Source: Larix kaempferi (Eukaryota; Streptophyta; Pinopsida; Pinales; Pinaceae). Taken from it: a stretch of 64,000 nucleotides of DNA. Positions 22,560 through 34,082 of this stretch are shown here, piece after piece. The notes beneath the pieces were generated by a model. That model was not told the origin of the DNA. It ran no database searches and was given only the letters and a program-made list of their open reading frames with translations. The position numbers were made by a program, and so were the translations under genes. Positions within the stretch are counted from its first letter, which is position 1; each line of letters begins with the position of its first letter. The stretch is from assembly GCA_027924585.1 (NCBI GenBank), contig BSBM01000361.1:66934001-66998000 (forward strand), in the 5' to 3' direction.

Positions 22560-24547
22560 ATAATTATAATATTTTCTTATAAGCCAACCATTCTCCATCC
22601 CTACCCATGCCAAACAACATTACGTCATCCAAAAAAAAGAAAATGTGTGATATTCTCATTTGTCAAGACTTTAATACCTTCGATAGATCCCTTTGTAATC
22701 TTGCCATGATTCAATATGTGCTTAGACCTTCAATGATAAGGAGAAATAGTAGTGGTGATAATAGACACCCATGACGGATTCCTCTAGACCCTTTAAAGAA
22801 AGGAGGAGGGGCACAAGTTAACAAAACAACATAATTAGCCGAAACCACACAAGCCATTACCCAATTAATAGCCTCTAGGCTAAGACCAATTTGAAGGAGA
22901 ACTAATCTTAAAAAGTCCCAATCAGCCTGATCATAAACCTTAACTAGATCCAATTTAAGAGCCAACGCCTTATGATTTCAAGTCTTTATGCTGTGAAAAG
23001 TCTCCCGTGTTACCTCGATCGTATCCAGAATCTGACGGTTCTCCAAGAAGCCAAGTTGTTCCAATGAAATATCTTTTGATGAAAGGGGCTTTAGCTTGCA
23101 AGCTTTGATCTTTGATATAACCTTGTATACAAGATTGCATAAAGAAATAGGCCTAAATTCATTAAAAGAAAATGGATTCGAGCTTTTTAGAATGAGAGCA
23201 ATGAAAGTTGACTTCATTGCACCAGATACCCTTCCAGACACTCTTCACTCCTCCACTGCATTCAATATATCCAACCCCATAATGTCAAAGAATTCCAAGA
23301 GGAGATCCACAATCCATCCATATGTACCTAGGCTCTTGGAATTTGCAAAACCAGAAAGAACTAATTTGATTTCATCAAAAGTAACCAGATCAACAATGTT
23401 GGAACCCTCCTCTAGAGAAAAGAAATGAGGATAACCCCTAATCACATGCTTTTGATCCACTATTGAAGTGTTTTCGGGATCTTTGAAAAGACATTGAAAT
23501 AATTCAACCACTTCAATCTCCAATAGTTTGGGATCCAATATGAGACCACCATTAGAAGAATGTAATTCCCAAATAGAATTTTGGACCCTCCTACCTTCTG
23601 CAATTTAAAAAAAAAAAATTATATTGAGGTCCCGCTGCACTAACCATGAGATTTCCCTGCTCTTCAGACGCCAAGTCTCCTCGACCACCAAAAGGAACTA
23701 AATATTTTTTTGTTCTAATGCCACCAATCTATCGTGACTATCCTAAGATAACACACCCGAAGATTTAGTTTGGTGTATACCTTGAATCTCCATCTCCACA
23801 GAAATCAAGTCGTTCTTAATATCATCCTTCTTTTCTCGTTCCCAATTCATAATAGACCTCTTTAGTAATCTCATTTTCCAAACCAATCTCTACATAGAAG
23901 AGTGATATGAAATAGTTCTTAGTCTCACCCATTCAAGTCTAATAAAAGAGTTGAAGTCCAGATCTCGAATCTAGACATGATTGAATTTGAAGGGTTAGCA
24001 TTTACGGCACCCCTCCAATTTGAATTGAAAAATAATAGGGGAATGATCGAACACCTTCGCTGACTCCACCCAATTTCTATATCTAAAAAAATCATCAATC
24101 AAGGATTCTGCTTCCATGAATCTGTCCAATCTTTTAACAATACCCCCATCACCAATACGACCATTCCTCTAGGTCGGAACTAATGGTGCAGGCAACACGT
24201 CCACCAAACCCATTTCCAAAAATGTATTGTTAAAATAGTTGCTTAAGGGATCCAATCTCGACTCGTGACCCCAAAATTTTGTGGTCACCATCATGAAATC
24301 CAAATCACCCCCCAAGATTAAGTTTGGAAACTTAAGTATACCATCTGCCACCACCTGGTCCCATAATTTTTTTTGGCCTGGTAAGGACCATAAAAGTTTA
24401 CTAGATGCACATCGCTAGAAAATTGTGAAACCCTGCCTCAAAGTAAAATCCGAGTTGAAAAACGGAAAAAAAAGAAAGTTTGGCCTTTACAGAGTCCTAA
24501 GCCGCAAGCAATCCCCCTGAATGCCCCATAGCATTGATGGTGCATAC
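22560..24547 (-). pseudogene. LINE ORF2: endonuclease C-part and RT
   Basis: The middle and 3' part of a plant L1-type LINE on the minus strand. From high to low coordinates: endonuclease motifs (NAMGHSGGLLAA, VHLVNFYGPYQAKK, FPNLILGGDLDFMM with the catalytic GDxD region, GLVDVLPAPLVPT) at 24540-24170. The RT follows: SRVSGAMKSTFIAL region, FRPISLCNLVYKVISK, EQLGFLENRQILD (23241-22978), RGIRHGCLLSPLLFLL (about 22790) and FLDD with the catalytic Asp pair at 22624-22629. The frame is broken by many stops and shifts, including one in an A-run near 24370. The 5' part of ORF2 continues beyond the solo LTR at 26081. The RNase H or tail end is not found here. Confidence 0.9.
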
Positions 24548-26080
24548 TGTTGGGTCCAGAAAATGCCCCTTTTTGGCTACCTCTATTACACCTTTTTGCC
24601 CTAATTCCATCCTATTTTCATGAGCTATATCCATGTCTTTCCAGATCAATCTATAACATTGACAGGTATAATTTGTTATTACTTTATTTGTTTTTATGCC
24701 TAAGATTGTTAAAGATTATGGATCTTAGTCCTTGGTTTATACTAATTTATGTGATTTTATTTAGCCAAGGTCTAAAAGTGCAGGTGCACCATCTCAGCAA
24801 TGCCAGTTGTGACTCTTCAACGTCAGCTCCTCATATTCTAAGGGATAGCGCATCCTCCACGCGAGATGTAACAGATTTCCAGTGTAACAGATCGCATTGA
24901 AGAAGAGCTTAGCTACAACAGACAAGTGGCATTATAGCTGTCAAGTCTGTTGATCCAATTGCCATCGGGACAACAATATCCTTCGGTATTAACAACACTA
25001 TTCAACACGCTGTATCAGTTAGTTGTAACTGCACAGCATGAAAATCATAGATCTTCATTGCTGTGCTATTTTTATGGATCTGAAACTATCTTTCTTTTGT
25101 ATAAATCCTAGAAGGCTCTCGTAGCCTGGGGTTGGACAATCATTATTGGTGTAAGCTGTAACAGAGCATTGAAGCTCATGATCTTCCATTAATAATATGA
25201 AAGCATACGTTCTTCACTTCTGAGTTTTAATTAGCTATGACTCTCGGTGTCTCTGTTAGAAGGCCAGGGCTCGCCTTCTCACAGAGATAGCCGATTTAAG
25301 TAGGTAGAATAGTTTAATTTCATTTCTGTTGTGTGGTGTGGAAAGTTGCAGACATTGCTGATAGCTGTAAAAGAGAATAGTTTAATTTCATTTCTGTTGT
25401 GTGGTGTGGAAAGTTGCAGACATTGCTGATAGCTGTAACAGAGATTAGCTTCCTTGCTGGTAGTTTACAATTGCATCTTGAATAGCTGTAGTAGAGTGGT
25501 GTGACAGTTGACTGTGTAGAACAATTCAATTAATTGTATGTGTGTTTTAATCAGCTGTAACAACCAAGCTTGATCCCAATCAATTGGTAGTTATTTATGC
25601 TTTCTAGGACTTCCAGTAATCATCAGTAGAGTTCAAGCTTGTATTTCAATTCTAGTTGCTGTTGTATATTTAATTGCATACATAGATTAGACAGATAATG
25701 TTGGAGTTACAGTAGTCACTGGATAGATCATTTTGGTAAAGGTTGAATGCTGTAGTTTGATGATCATAAGGATTTAACTTCTTGCAAAAGTAATTTCATT
25801 CCATTTCATTATTAGATCATTAACTTTCTGGATTGATTCTGTAAGAAGGATTGTTTCAATTGGGATTTGTAGATGTGTGAATTAGATTAGTTGCTTAGGG
25901 AATGAGTTGGCTAAGCATCTAGGTAGGATCATTACTTACATTCATTAATCAACTGCTTAATCTGTTTATGCATAGATTGTGCTCATTACCTTTGAAATAA
26001 AAGACCTTCATGGGTTTGACAATTTATATTGATCATTCTGTGTGTTAGCTTTAATTAACTGACATATAGAGTGCCCAACA
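24548..26080. mobile_element. Solo LTR, 1,533 bp, TSD CATAC
   Basis: Starts TGTTGGGTCC and ends GTGCCCAACA, so the ends form the inverted TGTTGGG/CCCAACA expected of an LTR. The 5-bp direct repeat CATAC flanks it (24543-24547 and 26081-26085). No internal coding region or second LTR is present, so it is the product of LTR-LTR recombination. It sits inside LINE ORF2, and removing it with one CATAC rejoins the endonuclease sequence. Orientation is uncertain. AT-rich DNA near 25090-25130 and an AATAATATGAAA context near 25193 suggest a plus-strand transcript. Confidence 0.9.
25306..25441. repeat. 68-bp near-perfect tandem duplication in solo LTR
   Basis: 25306-25373 and 25374-25441 both begin AGAATAGTTTAATTTC and end TGATAGCTGTAA. 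They are almost identical, so the duplication is recent compared with the LTR's own age. Confidence 0.9.
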
Positions 26081-26252
26081 CATACTTCTCATCTCGAACA
26101 AATATTAGAGAATACTTGTCATTCGCTCTCCCCCACAACCATAGTTTCCTTAAAAAAATGACATCTAGACCAATTTTTTCCAATAATATTTTGAGGGCCA
26201 ATAATTTTGGAAGCCACCCAACTCCTCAAACATTCAAAGAAATATTTTTCAT
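26081..26252 (-). pseudogene. LINE ORF2 start: endonuclease N-terminus
   Basis: ORF2 begins at ATG 26252 on the minus strand with MKNISLNV, a stop in place of Arg/Trp, then GVG. This matches the MKxISWNVRGLG start of plant LINE endonucleases. It continues KILLEKIGLDVIF and a KETM-like active-site region before meeting the solo LTR at 26080. At least three stops are seen, TGA and TAG where Trp is expected. Confidence 0.85.
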
Positions 26253-26589
26253 TTCTTAGCCTTTGAAAGGGCTTTATGATCTCTATGAGACCTATTTGTA
26301 GAGGGTGAAGACACCTCTAGAAGAATAATCCTCCTTTCCAAAACCACATCCTCTTGATACTTTCCCAGTTTCCCCTTCCACACACTCTTGGTCTTAAGTA
26401 AGGATATGTCCAAAGATAAACCCCCTTTAATGGCACCTTTTGATAATAACCAATTTGCATATGAAATCCCCCAATAACCACTCAAAATACCATTACCAAA
26501 CTCCGCTAAGGACTCTCCTCTTGCTTTTGGAATAGTTCCAACAAAGGTCTCGAGTGGTGACTTTTTTACCACATCATTGTATGTTGGGA
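26249..26589 (-). pseudogene. LINE ORF1 C-terminal part
   Basis: 108 open codons end in SKAKK and TGA (26249-26251), where the stop overlaps the ORF2 ATG as ATGA. Towards its N-terminus the frame reads PTYNDVVKKSPLETFVGT and continues across the 7.5-kb insertion into 34083 and beyond. Basic and likely part of the nucleic-acid-binding ORF1 protein. Confidence 0.75.
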
Positions 26590-26594
26590 CGAGA

Positions 26595-28740
26595 TGTCAT
26601 ATCCCCTCATTGATGATTAGTGGAAGGAGTTCCTAGCCCAACCAATACCTTGGGTTGAGGAGGAAATTTCATGCATTTGGGGTTAATTCTGAAGATTAAG
26701 GCATTAATTAGTTAGGAAGTTTAATTTTATATTTATCCTAAGTTTGAAATGCACTTGGTAGAAGTCATTTTCATTAATAGATATTTATTTCAATAAAATA
26801 AAATGGATAAGTATGCACAAGGGCGCATTAGAGAATAATGGTTTACCAAGTAATGACTTGCAAAGGAAGGAAAGATAAAGCAGTCAAAGCAAGAAAGGTA
26901 GGAAAAAGAGAAGTAAAGTAGGACAAAGAAGAAAAGAAGGACAAAAGCAGAAAAGCAGGATAAAGTCGAAAAAACAAGAAAAAGCATGACAAACTAGAAA
27001 AGCAGGATAAGGCAGAAAAGTAGGAAAAACAGGACAAAGCAAAAAAGCAGGATAAGGTAGAAAATGCAGGATAGAAAATAAAAAGTAGGATAAAAAAAGA
27101 AAAATCAAAAGGAAAAGCATAAATAAAAAACAAAAGCATAAAGAAAAGAAAAACATAAAGTAAGGCAAAAGCTAAAGCAGAAAGCAAGGAAAAAGCTAAA
27201 GCGGAAAGCAAAGCAACCTTATCCAATTCATGAGGGCACCTTAGCCTATCTTACTTGCTCAACAAGTCACCTCAATCTATAAAAGAAGGATTACAACTCC
27301 ATTTCACATCTTTTGATCATTTGTGATTTGAATTGAATTCAATTTTGCATCTTTGACCTGGGAGATGTGCCCCTAGTTCTAGCTGGGAAATGTGCCCCAT
27401 GATTCTACTGAAAGGATGATGACATCCAGTATTCATCATTGAGTCTATTTCAGATCCTGAAGCCTATCTACATGCAGTATCAGCTATCATTGAAGAATTC
27501 AATCCATTCATAAGTGTTCCTAGTATGAATCCTATCAAAGAGAGATCTCGGGGAAGTTTTGATAAGAGGAGGAGATCCAGTTGCTTGAGTGCGCCCCCAA
27601 GAGAATTATTTGAGATCAGTGCTCCTTTCATGAGTATCCATCTTTTCAATAGCCATCATCATATCAGATCCAGTGGAGGATCCTTCTCTTATTTCTGTTT
27701 AGAAGTCATCGACATTCATGAACTGTGAGATTTATTGTATTTGAGGTTCATTGAGAAAACTGAGGTTGTAATGCTAATCTGTTGATGTATAAAACTCTTG
27801 AACCTGGTTTCTATTGCTCCTATATTCCATATTAATTCATACTATGATTCAAATGATAAATTCAAAAGCATTGGAGGTTGTTTGCATATAGATCTCTCAA
27901 GACTAGCCCATTGAGCCATTTTAATTGACTAGTTCTCCATGAATTGTGATATTCAGAGATTTGTGAACCCATTTTACTTTCTGTTCAGGTTGTTGTAGGT
28001 TTTTAATGGTATGTAGAATCCATCCCAAGTCCAAAATCATAGATTCAAGATCCTTAGAGGCTGATTGTGTTTGTATATTTCAAGACTAGCTCGTTGGGCA
28101 TGAATTCATGACTAGTTTTGCAGTAACTTTAATGAAATGACCTATGGTTATCTATTTTTTGTTCTGCAAGTCATTATAGGTCCTTAAGACATTAATGAAT
28201 CCAACCCAAGCCTCAGACTTAGTTTTTGTGACCCTCTTATCCTATTTGGAAAAGCCTGGTAACAAACTAGTTGAGCAGTCCATCTTAGCACTCTTTCTCC
28301 CCTTGAATCCAAACACTGCTAGAACCTCCCAAAACCTATGTAAAACTTGTCCTACAATATATTAGGGGGTTATTACCTTCTATCCACCTTTGTTTTATGT
28401 CAATTGTAATTGAAAGAGTTTAGTAGGCATATGTCGGTGTGCCCAGGAAACCTTGGAGTAGACTTCAGCTTGGCTGATGTTTGAAACATAAATGGACCGA
28501 GTACATTGTACTTAGAAATCAGAATCTGGCCTTGATGTTGTTTTCCTTGTTGTTGCACACTCCCCAGAACATTTTTCAGATCCAAAAGTGTCCATCATTC
28601 AAGCTCTGGGTGGGTTAATCACTGACCAGGACTAGTTTCATCTTAACTAGTTTTGAAGACTAGTTTTTGTTATGCAAATTTATGATTTTTAAAGATGAAT
28701 TTGAGTTGATATCCTATGAGATCAGATCAGGGATATTACA
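26595..28740 (+). repeat. 5' LTR (2,146 bp)
   Basis: Starts TGTCATATCCCCTCATTG and ends GGGATATTACA. Between about 26868 and 27215 it holds a degenerate purine-rich array with an ~18-bp unit like AGAAAAGCAGGATAAGGC. Confidence 0.92.
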
Positions 28741-28741
28741 G

Positions 28742-28753
28742 TGGTATAATATC
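28742..28753 (+). other. Primer-binding site, degenerate tRNA-iMet type
   Basis: TGGTATAATATC, one base after the LTR end, resembles TGGTATCAGAGC, the complement of the initiator-Met tRNA 3' end, with several changes. Confidence 0.5.
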
Positions 28754-28806
28754 TCTTTCCTCTACTCCTATGGAAAGAAGACTCTCAATTCGATGGATTT
28801 GTAGCC

Positions 28807-31747
28807 ATGTCCATGTTCAGTGAAAAAGATTCTTACTCTGATGATGATTTTTATGAGCAGTATGATGATTACTATTGTGAGAAATATGAACAGTACTACA
28901 GACAGCATGAGGAAGAAAATGTCTGAGAGGTATCTTCTGCAAGTATATCCCATCATATCATACTTGGAAGGATAAATTTTGGTTATTCTTATAGCCATAT
29001 GTATGGAAAATTTGCATGTTCCACAGTCAAAGATTAACCTACTTGTGAAAATCATAGAAAAATATCTGAAGCTTCATTGGATGCATGTACTTCATACTTG
29101 ATGAGAATTTTTGGATCTACTTCAAAAACAATATGCAAATATATTTATCCTAAGGAAATTAAAGGGAAATATACATCAACTTCCTTGAAGGATCAAAAGC
29201 ACAAATACAATAAGCCATCTGAAGAAAATGAAGGTACAATCCTAACTGAGGAGGGTTGTAAGCATGAAGAATCCACCATTGATTCTACTAAGGATCATCT
29301 AGTTCTTGATCAGAAAGTCACTGCTGAATGGTTCCAAGAAGAGGCATCTACTGTTGGTTGTTTAGGTTTTGAAGAAGCATCTACTGATGGTTTCTATGAA
29401 GAGGTACCTACTGATGGGTGCCTAAGTTTTGAGGAGACATCTACTGATGGATGCCCATTCCTCTATGTTGGTGACATAGAGATACCACTTGATAAGGATA
29501 CTGCAAGTACAAAACCCACTGAAGTTGAAGAATATCAAATCGTTGAATTCAATGAAGAAATGCAAGAATCAATCTCACTTTCACCACAAGAGCTTCATGA
29601 GGTTGATCCACTAATTTATGATGAGGAGGTTCACTCTCAAACTTATCATTTTGAGATTCCACTCAAGATGAGTGAAAGGAAGATCAAGGAGGCCTTACAC
29701 ATTATCCATGACACACATGATTCAATGTCATAGTCTTGCTAGAGAGCTGCTTCATTGGAATATTCATCTTTCCTTGAAGCCATGGAGAAGATCCAAAAAG
29801 CAATGACTACTATCCAAGGTAATTTTTCACATATGATTTTTGACAAAGATTATTTGTATGAGCTTGTTCACATGTTGTAGGGAGAATCCTTGAAGTATTA
29901 TGAGCATATTTTCAAGCTCAATGCCGAGTTAATGGCCACCCGAGATTCTTTGAGAAGCACTCAAAGTTCCCTCCAAGAATCCAAGATAGAGATAGAGCAA
30001 CTTCACCAAAATTTGCAAAGATCATTCATTTCAGTGATCGAGTCTCTTATGGTTGATTGTACTCAGAACTTCATGGATGAAACTCATGAGACGATGGTTC
30101 ATAAGGTGAAGGATGACATGCATGTGCTTGAGAAGTTTTTGTATGCATATGGTGAGTTCCAAGCACACATTCTCTACCAGAGCGAAACTGAGCTTCTTGA
30201 TGGAGCGAATCATTCCTCCATTAAGGAGTCAGAAGATCTCCTGTGTGATGGACCAGCCTTTGATGGAGTTGATGCATTCATTAGCTTGATGGATGAGGGT
30301 TGCAGTAAGGATATTTTGGTCCATGATCCTACCCCTATGGAGCCTTCACATGATGAAGCTTTCACACTTTCTGATAATTTGGGTGAGTTGGTTCATTCTC
30401 CTACATCCTACACTTCCATATTTTGTAGCATTCATTCTAATGAAGTATGGGTTAAAGGTTTCTTTTTGATGGTGCCACATGAGGAGTATGAAAATCCTAT
30501 CTCTTCTTTTGATGGTGACATGAATATAGCACCTTCTTCCTTACATTTGAAGTAGCATCCTTTGTTACCTATGATGATACACATCTTCATGGATGCACAT
30601 ATGACACTCCTTTGATCCCCTTTAAGGCCCATTTTTCTCTTTGTTCCTTACTTGATGGGAGAGTTCCTTCATCCAATTTTTGGGTGAAAGGCCACATGGT
30701 AGAATTACTTGATACCTTCCACACGTCCTTGGGTCAGCATCCATTTCTCTCATTTGATGACTCTCACATTCCTGGATGTATTGATGAGACTTCTATGAGC
30801 CACTTGAAGTCTCCTTGTTTTTTTTGGTCCTTACTTGGTTCAAGTTTTGGTGGAGGTTCTTCATTCACTTCCTGGATGAAAGAACACACGGTTGATTATT
30901 TTGAAGATTCTTACATTATTTTGGAGCAGCATTATAGGACATGGGATCCTCACCTATGTCATTGGAGTAGATTTGATTGGTCACTTGTGTGCACTTAAGA
31001 AATGGTGGTCTACTTGCTTGGGTGGACAAGCACTTTCATGATCCTTTGGTGAGACACCTTCTTGATGTACATTTGTATGATGTGGAAATGTACTTTGATG
31101 ATCTATATTTTTTACTTATGATGTTTGGGAGGATTCTCAATAGAGAGTGGGATCTTGGCATCCCCCACCTTGATGTAAAATTTTGTGTTACTTTTCTCAT
31201 TGATGGGATGCGCCAGTTATGGGATCCTGACATTCCACACTTGGTTGAAATAATTTGGAGGATATTGTACACCTCCTACTTTGAGGTATCGTTTTGGGTG
31301 ACCTTGTTCATGATATGAATGCATAACCATTGGGACATGGGCATACCATATTCTTATTTGTATGTATTCACACTATGTATTGATGGGGTGCGCAAGTGTT
31401 GGGACCCTGGCATCCCATACTTGCTAGATTGGTACGTGATGACATTGTGCACTAAGAGAGTGCACAAGAAATGGGACCCAGGAATTGTTGATCATTGGTA
31501 GCTCATTGAGAGCACATTTTGGTTGGTTGGATTGAGAAAGCAAGCCTCTTCTCTTCCCCATGGGTTCATCTTTGCAGTAGATGGTGATGGTTTCCTACAT
31601 GGGAAACATATTTTTGGATGGACTTGTGTTTTTCTTACAGGGTGTTATGATGATTTCCACGTTATTCTTATGAATTGCACAGGAGAATATATGTTTCACA
31701 TTGTATTCTTGAGGATCACCTGGGATACTAGTATCGGTTTTGATTAG
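28807..31747 (+). pseudogene. Unknown ORF in LTR element, WDPGIP-like repeats
   Basis: Reading starts at ATG 28807 (MSMFSEKDSYSDDDFYE) and stays in one frame to 30555, broken by stops near 28924, 29035, 29731, 29740 and 29878. It shifts near 30552 (to 30998) and near 30980, and then stays open to 31747 with stops at 31316 and 31499. The first part is acidic with short repeats (EEASTDG, EEVPTDG, EETSTDG). A helical region follows (RDSLRSTQSSLQESKIEIEQ). The last third repeats a ~24-residue unit carrying WDLGIP, WDPDIP, WDMGIP, WDPGIP and WDPGIV. No gag, protease, RT or integrase motif is visible. The function is unknown. It fills nearly the whole internal region and ends ~150 bp before the polypurine tract. 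Confidence 0.65.
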
Positions 31748-31912
31748 TCTCTACACTAAGTGCATGGTTGGATGGTAATAGAACAATCTGTTGGGAAAGT
31801 TCATGAGTAGATTATAATCAGAGTGGTGCAACAAAAGCATGATGGATCATGATGCTTAGTTGGGTTGGATTTGATTATTGCTTGAGGATAAGAAATATTG
31901 GGAGGGGAGGAC

Positions 31913-34077
31913 TATCATATCCCCTCATTGATGATTAGTGGAAGGAGTTCCTAGCCCAACGAATCCCTTGGGTTGAGGAAGAAATTTCATGCACTTGGGG
32001 TTAATTCTGAAGATTAATTCATTAATTAGTTAGGAAGTTTAATTTTATTTTTATCCTAAGTTTTAAATGCACTCGGTAGAAGTAATTTTCATTAATATAT
32101 ATTTATTTCAATAAAATAAAATGGATAAGTATGCACACAGGCGCATTAGATAATAATGGTTGACCAAGTGATGACCTGTAAAGGGAGGAACGATAAATCA
32201 TTCAAAGCAAGGAAGGTAGAAAAAAGAGAAGAAAAGTAGGACAAAAGTAGGACAAAGCAGAAAAGCAAGACAAAGGTAGAAAAGCACGATAAAGAAGAAA
32301 AGCACGATAAAGAAGAAAAGCACGAAAAAACAAGGCAAAGTAGAAAAGTAGGATAAGGCAGAAAAGCAGGAAAAAGCAAGATAAATTAGAAAAGCAGGAT
32401 AAGGTAGAAAAGCAGGAAAAAGAAGGATAGAAAATAAAAAGAAGGATAAAGCAAAAGCAAAATAAAAAGCAAAAGCAAAAAACAAAGCAAAGCAGAAATA
32501 AAGACAAAAGCTAAAGCAGAATGCAAGGCATAAGCTAAAGCATAAAGCACAGCAACCTTATCCACTCCATGAGGGTACCTTATCCTATCTTACTTTCTCA
32601 AAAATTCACCTCAATATATAAAAGAAGGATTACAAATCCATTTCATATCTTTTGATCATTTGTGATTTGAATTGAGTGCAATTTTTCCTCTTTAACCTGG
32701 GAGATGTGGCCCTAGTCCTAGCTGCGAGATGTGCCCAATGCTTCTACTGAAAGGATGATGACATCCAGTCTTCATCATTGAGTCTATTACATATCCTAAA
32801 GCCTATCTACATGCAGTATTATCTATCATTGAAGAATTCAATCCATTCAGAAGTGTTCCTAGTATCATTCCTATTAAAGAGAGATCCCGAGGAAGTTTTG
32901 ATAAAAGGGGGAGATCCAGTTGCTTGAGTGCGCCCCTAGGATCATTCTTTGAGATCAGTGCACCTTTCATGAGAATCCATATGCTCTATATCCATCATAA
33001 TAGCATATCTAGTGCATGATCCTTCTCTGCTTTCTATTTATAAGTCATCGACATTCATGAACCGTGAGATTTATTGTATTCGAGGTTCATTGAGAAAATT
33101 GAGGTTGTAATGCTAATCTGTTGATGTATAAAAATCTTAAAAATAGTTACTATTGCTCCTATATTCCATATTAATTCATATTTTTATTCAAATGATACAT
33201 TCAAAATCATTGGAGATTATTTGCATCTAGATCTCTCAAGACTAGCTCATTGAACCATTTTAATTGACTAGTTCTCCAAGAATTGTGATATTCAAAGCTC
33301 TGTGAACCCATTTTACTTTATGAAGGTTGATGTAGGTTTTTAATGGTCCTGAGAATCCATACCAAGTCCAAAATAAGATATTATAGGGCCTTAGAGGCTG
33401 ATTGTGTTTGTATATTTGAAGACTAGCTCATTGGGTATGAATTCATGACTAGTTTTGCAGTAAATTTAATGAAATGACCTCTAGTTATATATTTTTTGTT
33501 TTGCAAGTCATTACAATTCCTTAAGACATTAATGAATCCAACCCAATCCTTAGACTTATTTTTCGTGACCCTCTCATCCTGTTTGTAAAATCATGGAAAC
33601 AAACTAGTTGAGTAGTCCATCCTGGTGCTCTTTCTCCCCTTGACTCCAAACTCTTCCGGAACCTCCCAAAAAATTTGTAAAAATTTTCCTACAGTATATT
33701 AGGGGGTTATTAATTTTTATGCACCTTTGGTTGATTTCAAGTGTAAGTGAAAGAGTTTAGTAGGCATATGCTGGTGTGCCAAAAAATCCTTGGAGTAGAC
33801 TTTAGCCTTGATGATGTTCAAAACATAAATGGACCTAGTACATTGTTCTTAGAACTCATAATATAGCCTTGATGTTGCTTTCCTTGCTGCTTCACACTCC
33901 CCAGTACATTTGGAAGATCTGAAAGTGTCCATCAATCAAGATTTGTGTGGGTTAATCACTAACCAAGACTTGTTTCATCTTAACTAGTTTAGAAGATTAG
34001 TTTCTGTTATGCAATTTTCTTATTTTTAAAGATGAATTTGATTTGATATCCTATGAGATTAGATCGGGGATATTACA
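31913..34077 (+). repeat. 3' LTR (2,165 bp)
   Basis: Starts TATCATATCCCCTCATTG (TG changed to TA) after the polypurine tract and ends GGGATATTACA. It shares the purine-rich array (about 32200-32540) with the 5' LTR. Confidence 0.92.
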
Positions 34078-34082
34078 CGAGA

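Larger units (their letters stand above)
26595..34077 (+). mobile_element. Non-autonomous LTR retrotransposon, TSD CGAGA
   Basis: Two ~2.15-kb LTRs bound a 3.17-kb internal region. The 5-bp duplication CGAGA is exact (26590-26594 and 34078-34082). A degenerate tRNA-iMet-like primer site (28742) and a polypurine tract (TTGGGAGGGGAGGAC, 31898-31912) give the plus orientation. The inside lacks recognisable gag, protease, RT or integrase and holds an unknown ~980-codon ORF instead, so it resembles a large retrotransposon derivative mobilised in trans. By eye the first ~245 bases of the two LTRs differ at about 14 positions (~6%). It was inserted into LINE ORF1. Confidence 0.92.

Noticed and set aside
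26843-27226. Phe/Leu/Ser/Cys-rich minus-strand frames that look like membrane proteins
   Set aside because: They are the complement of the purine-rich LTR array and recur at 32198-32507 for the same reason.
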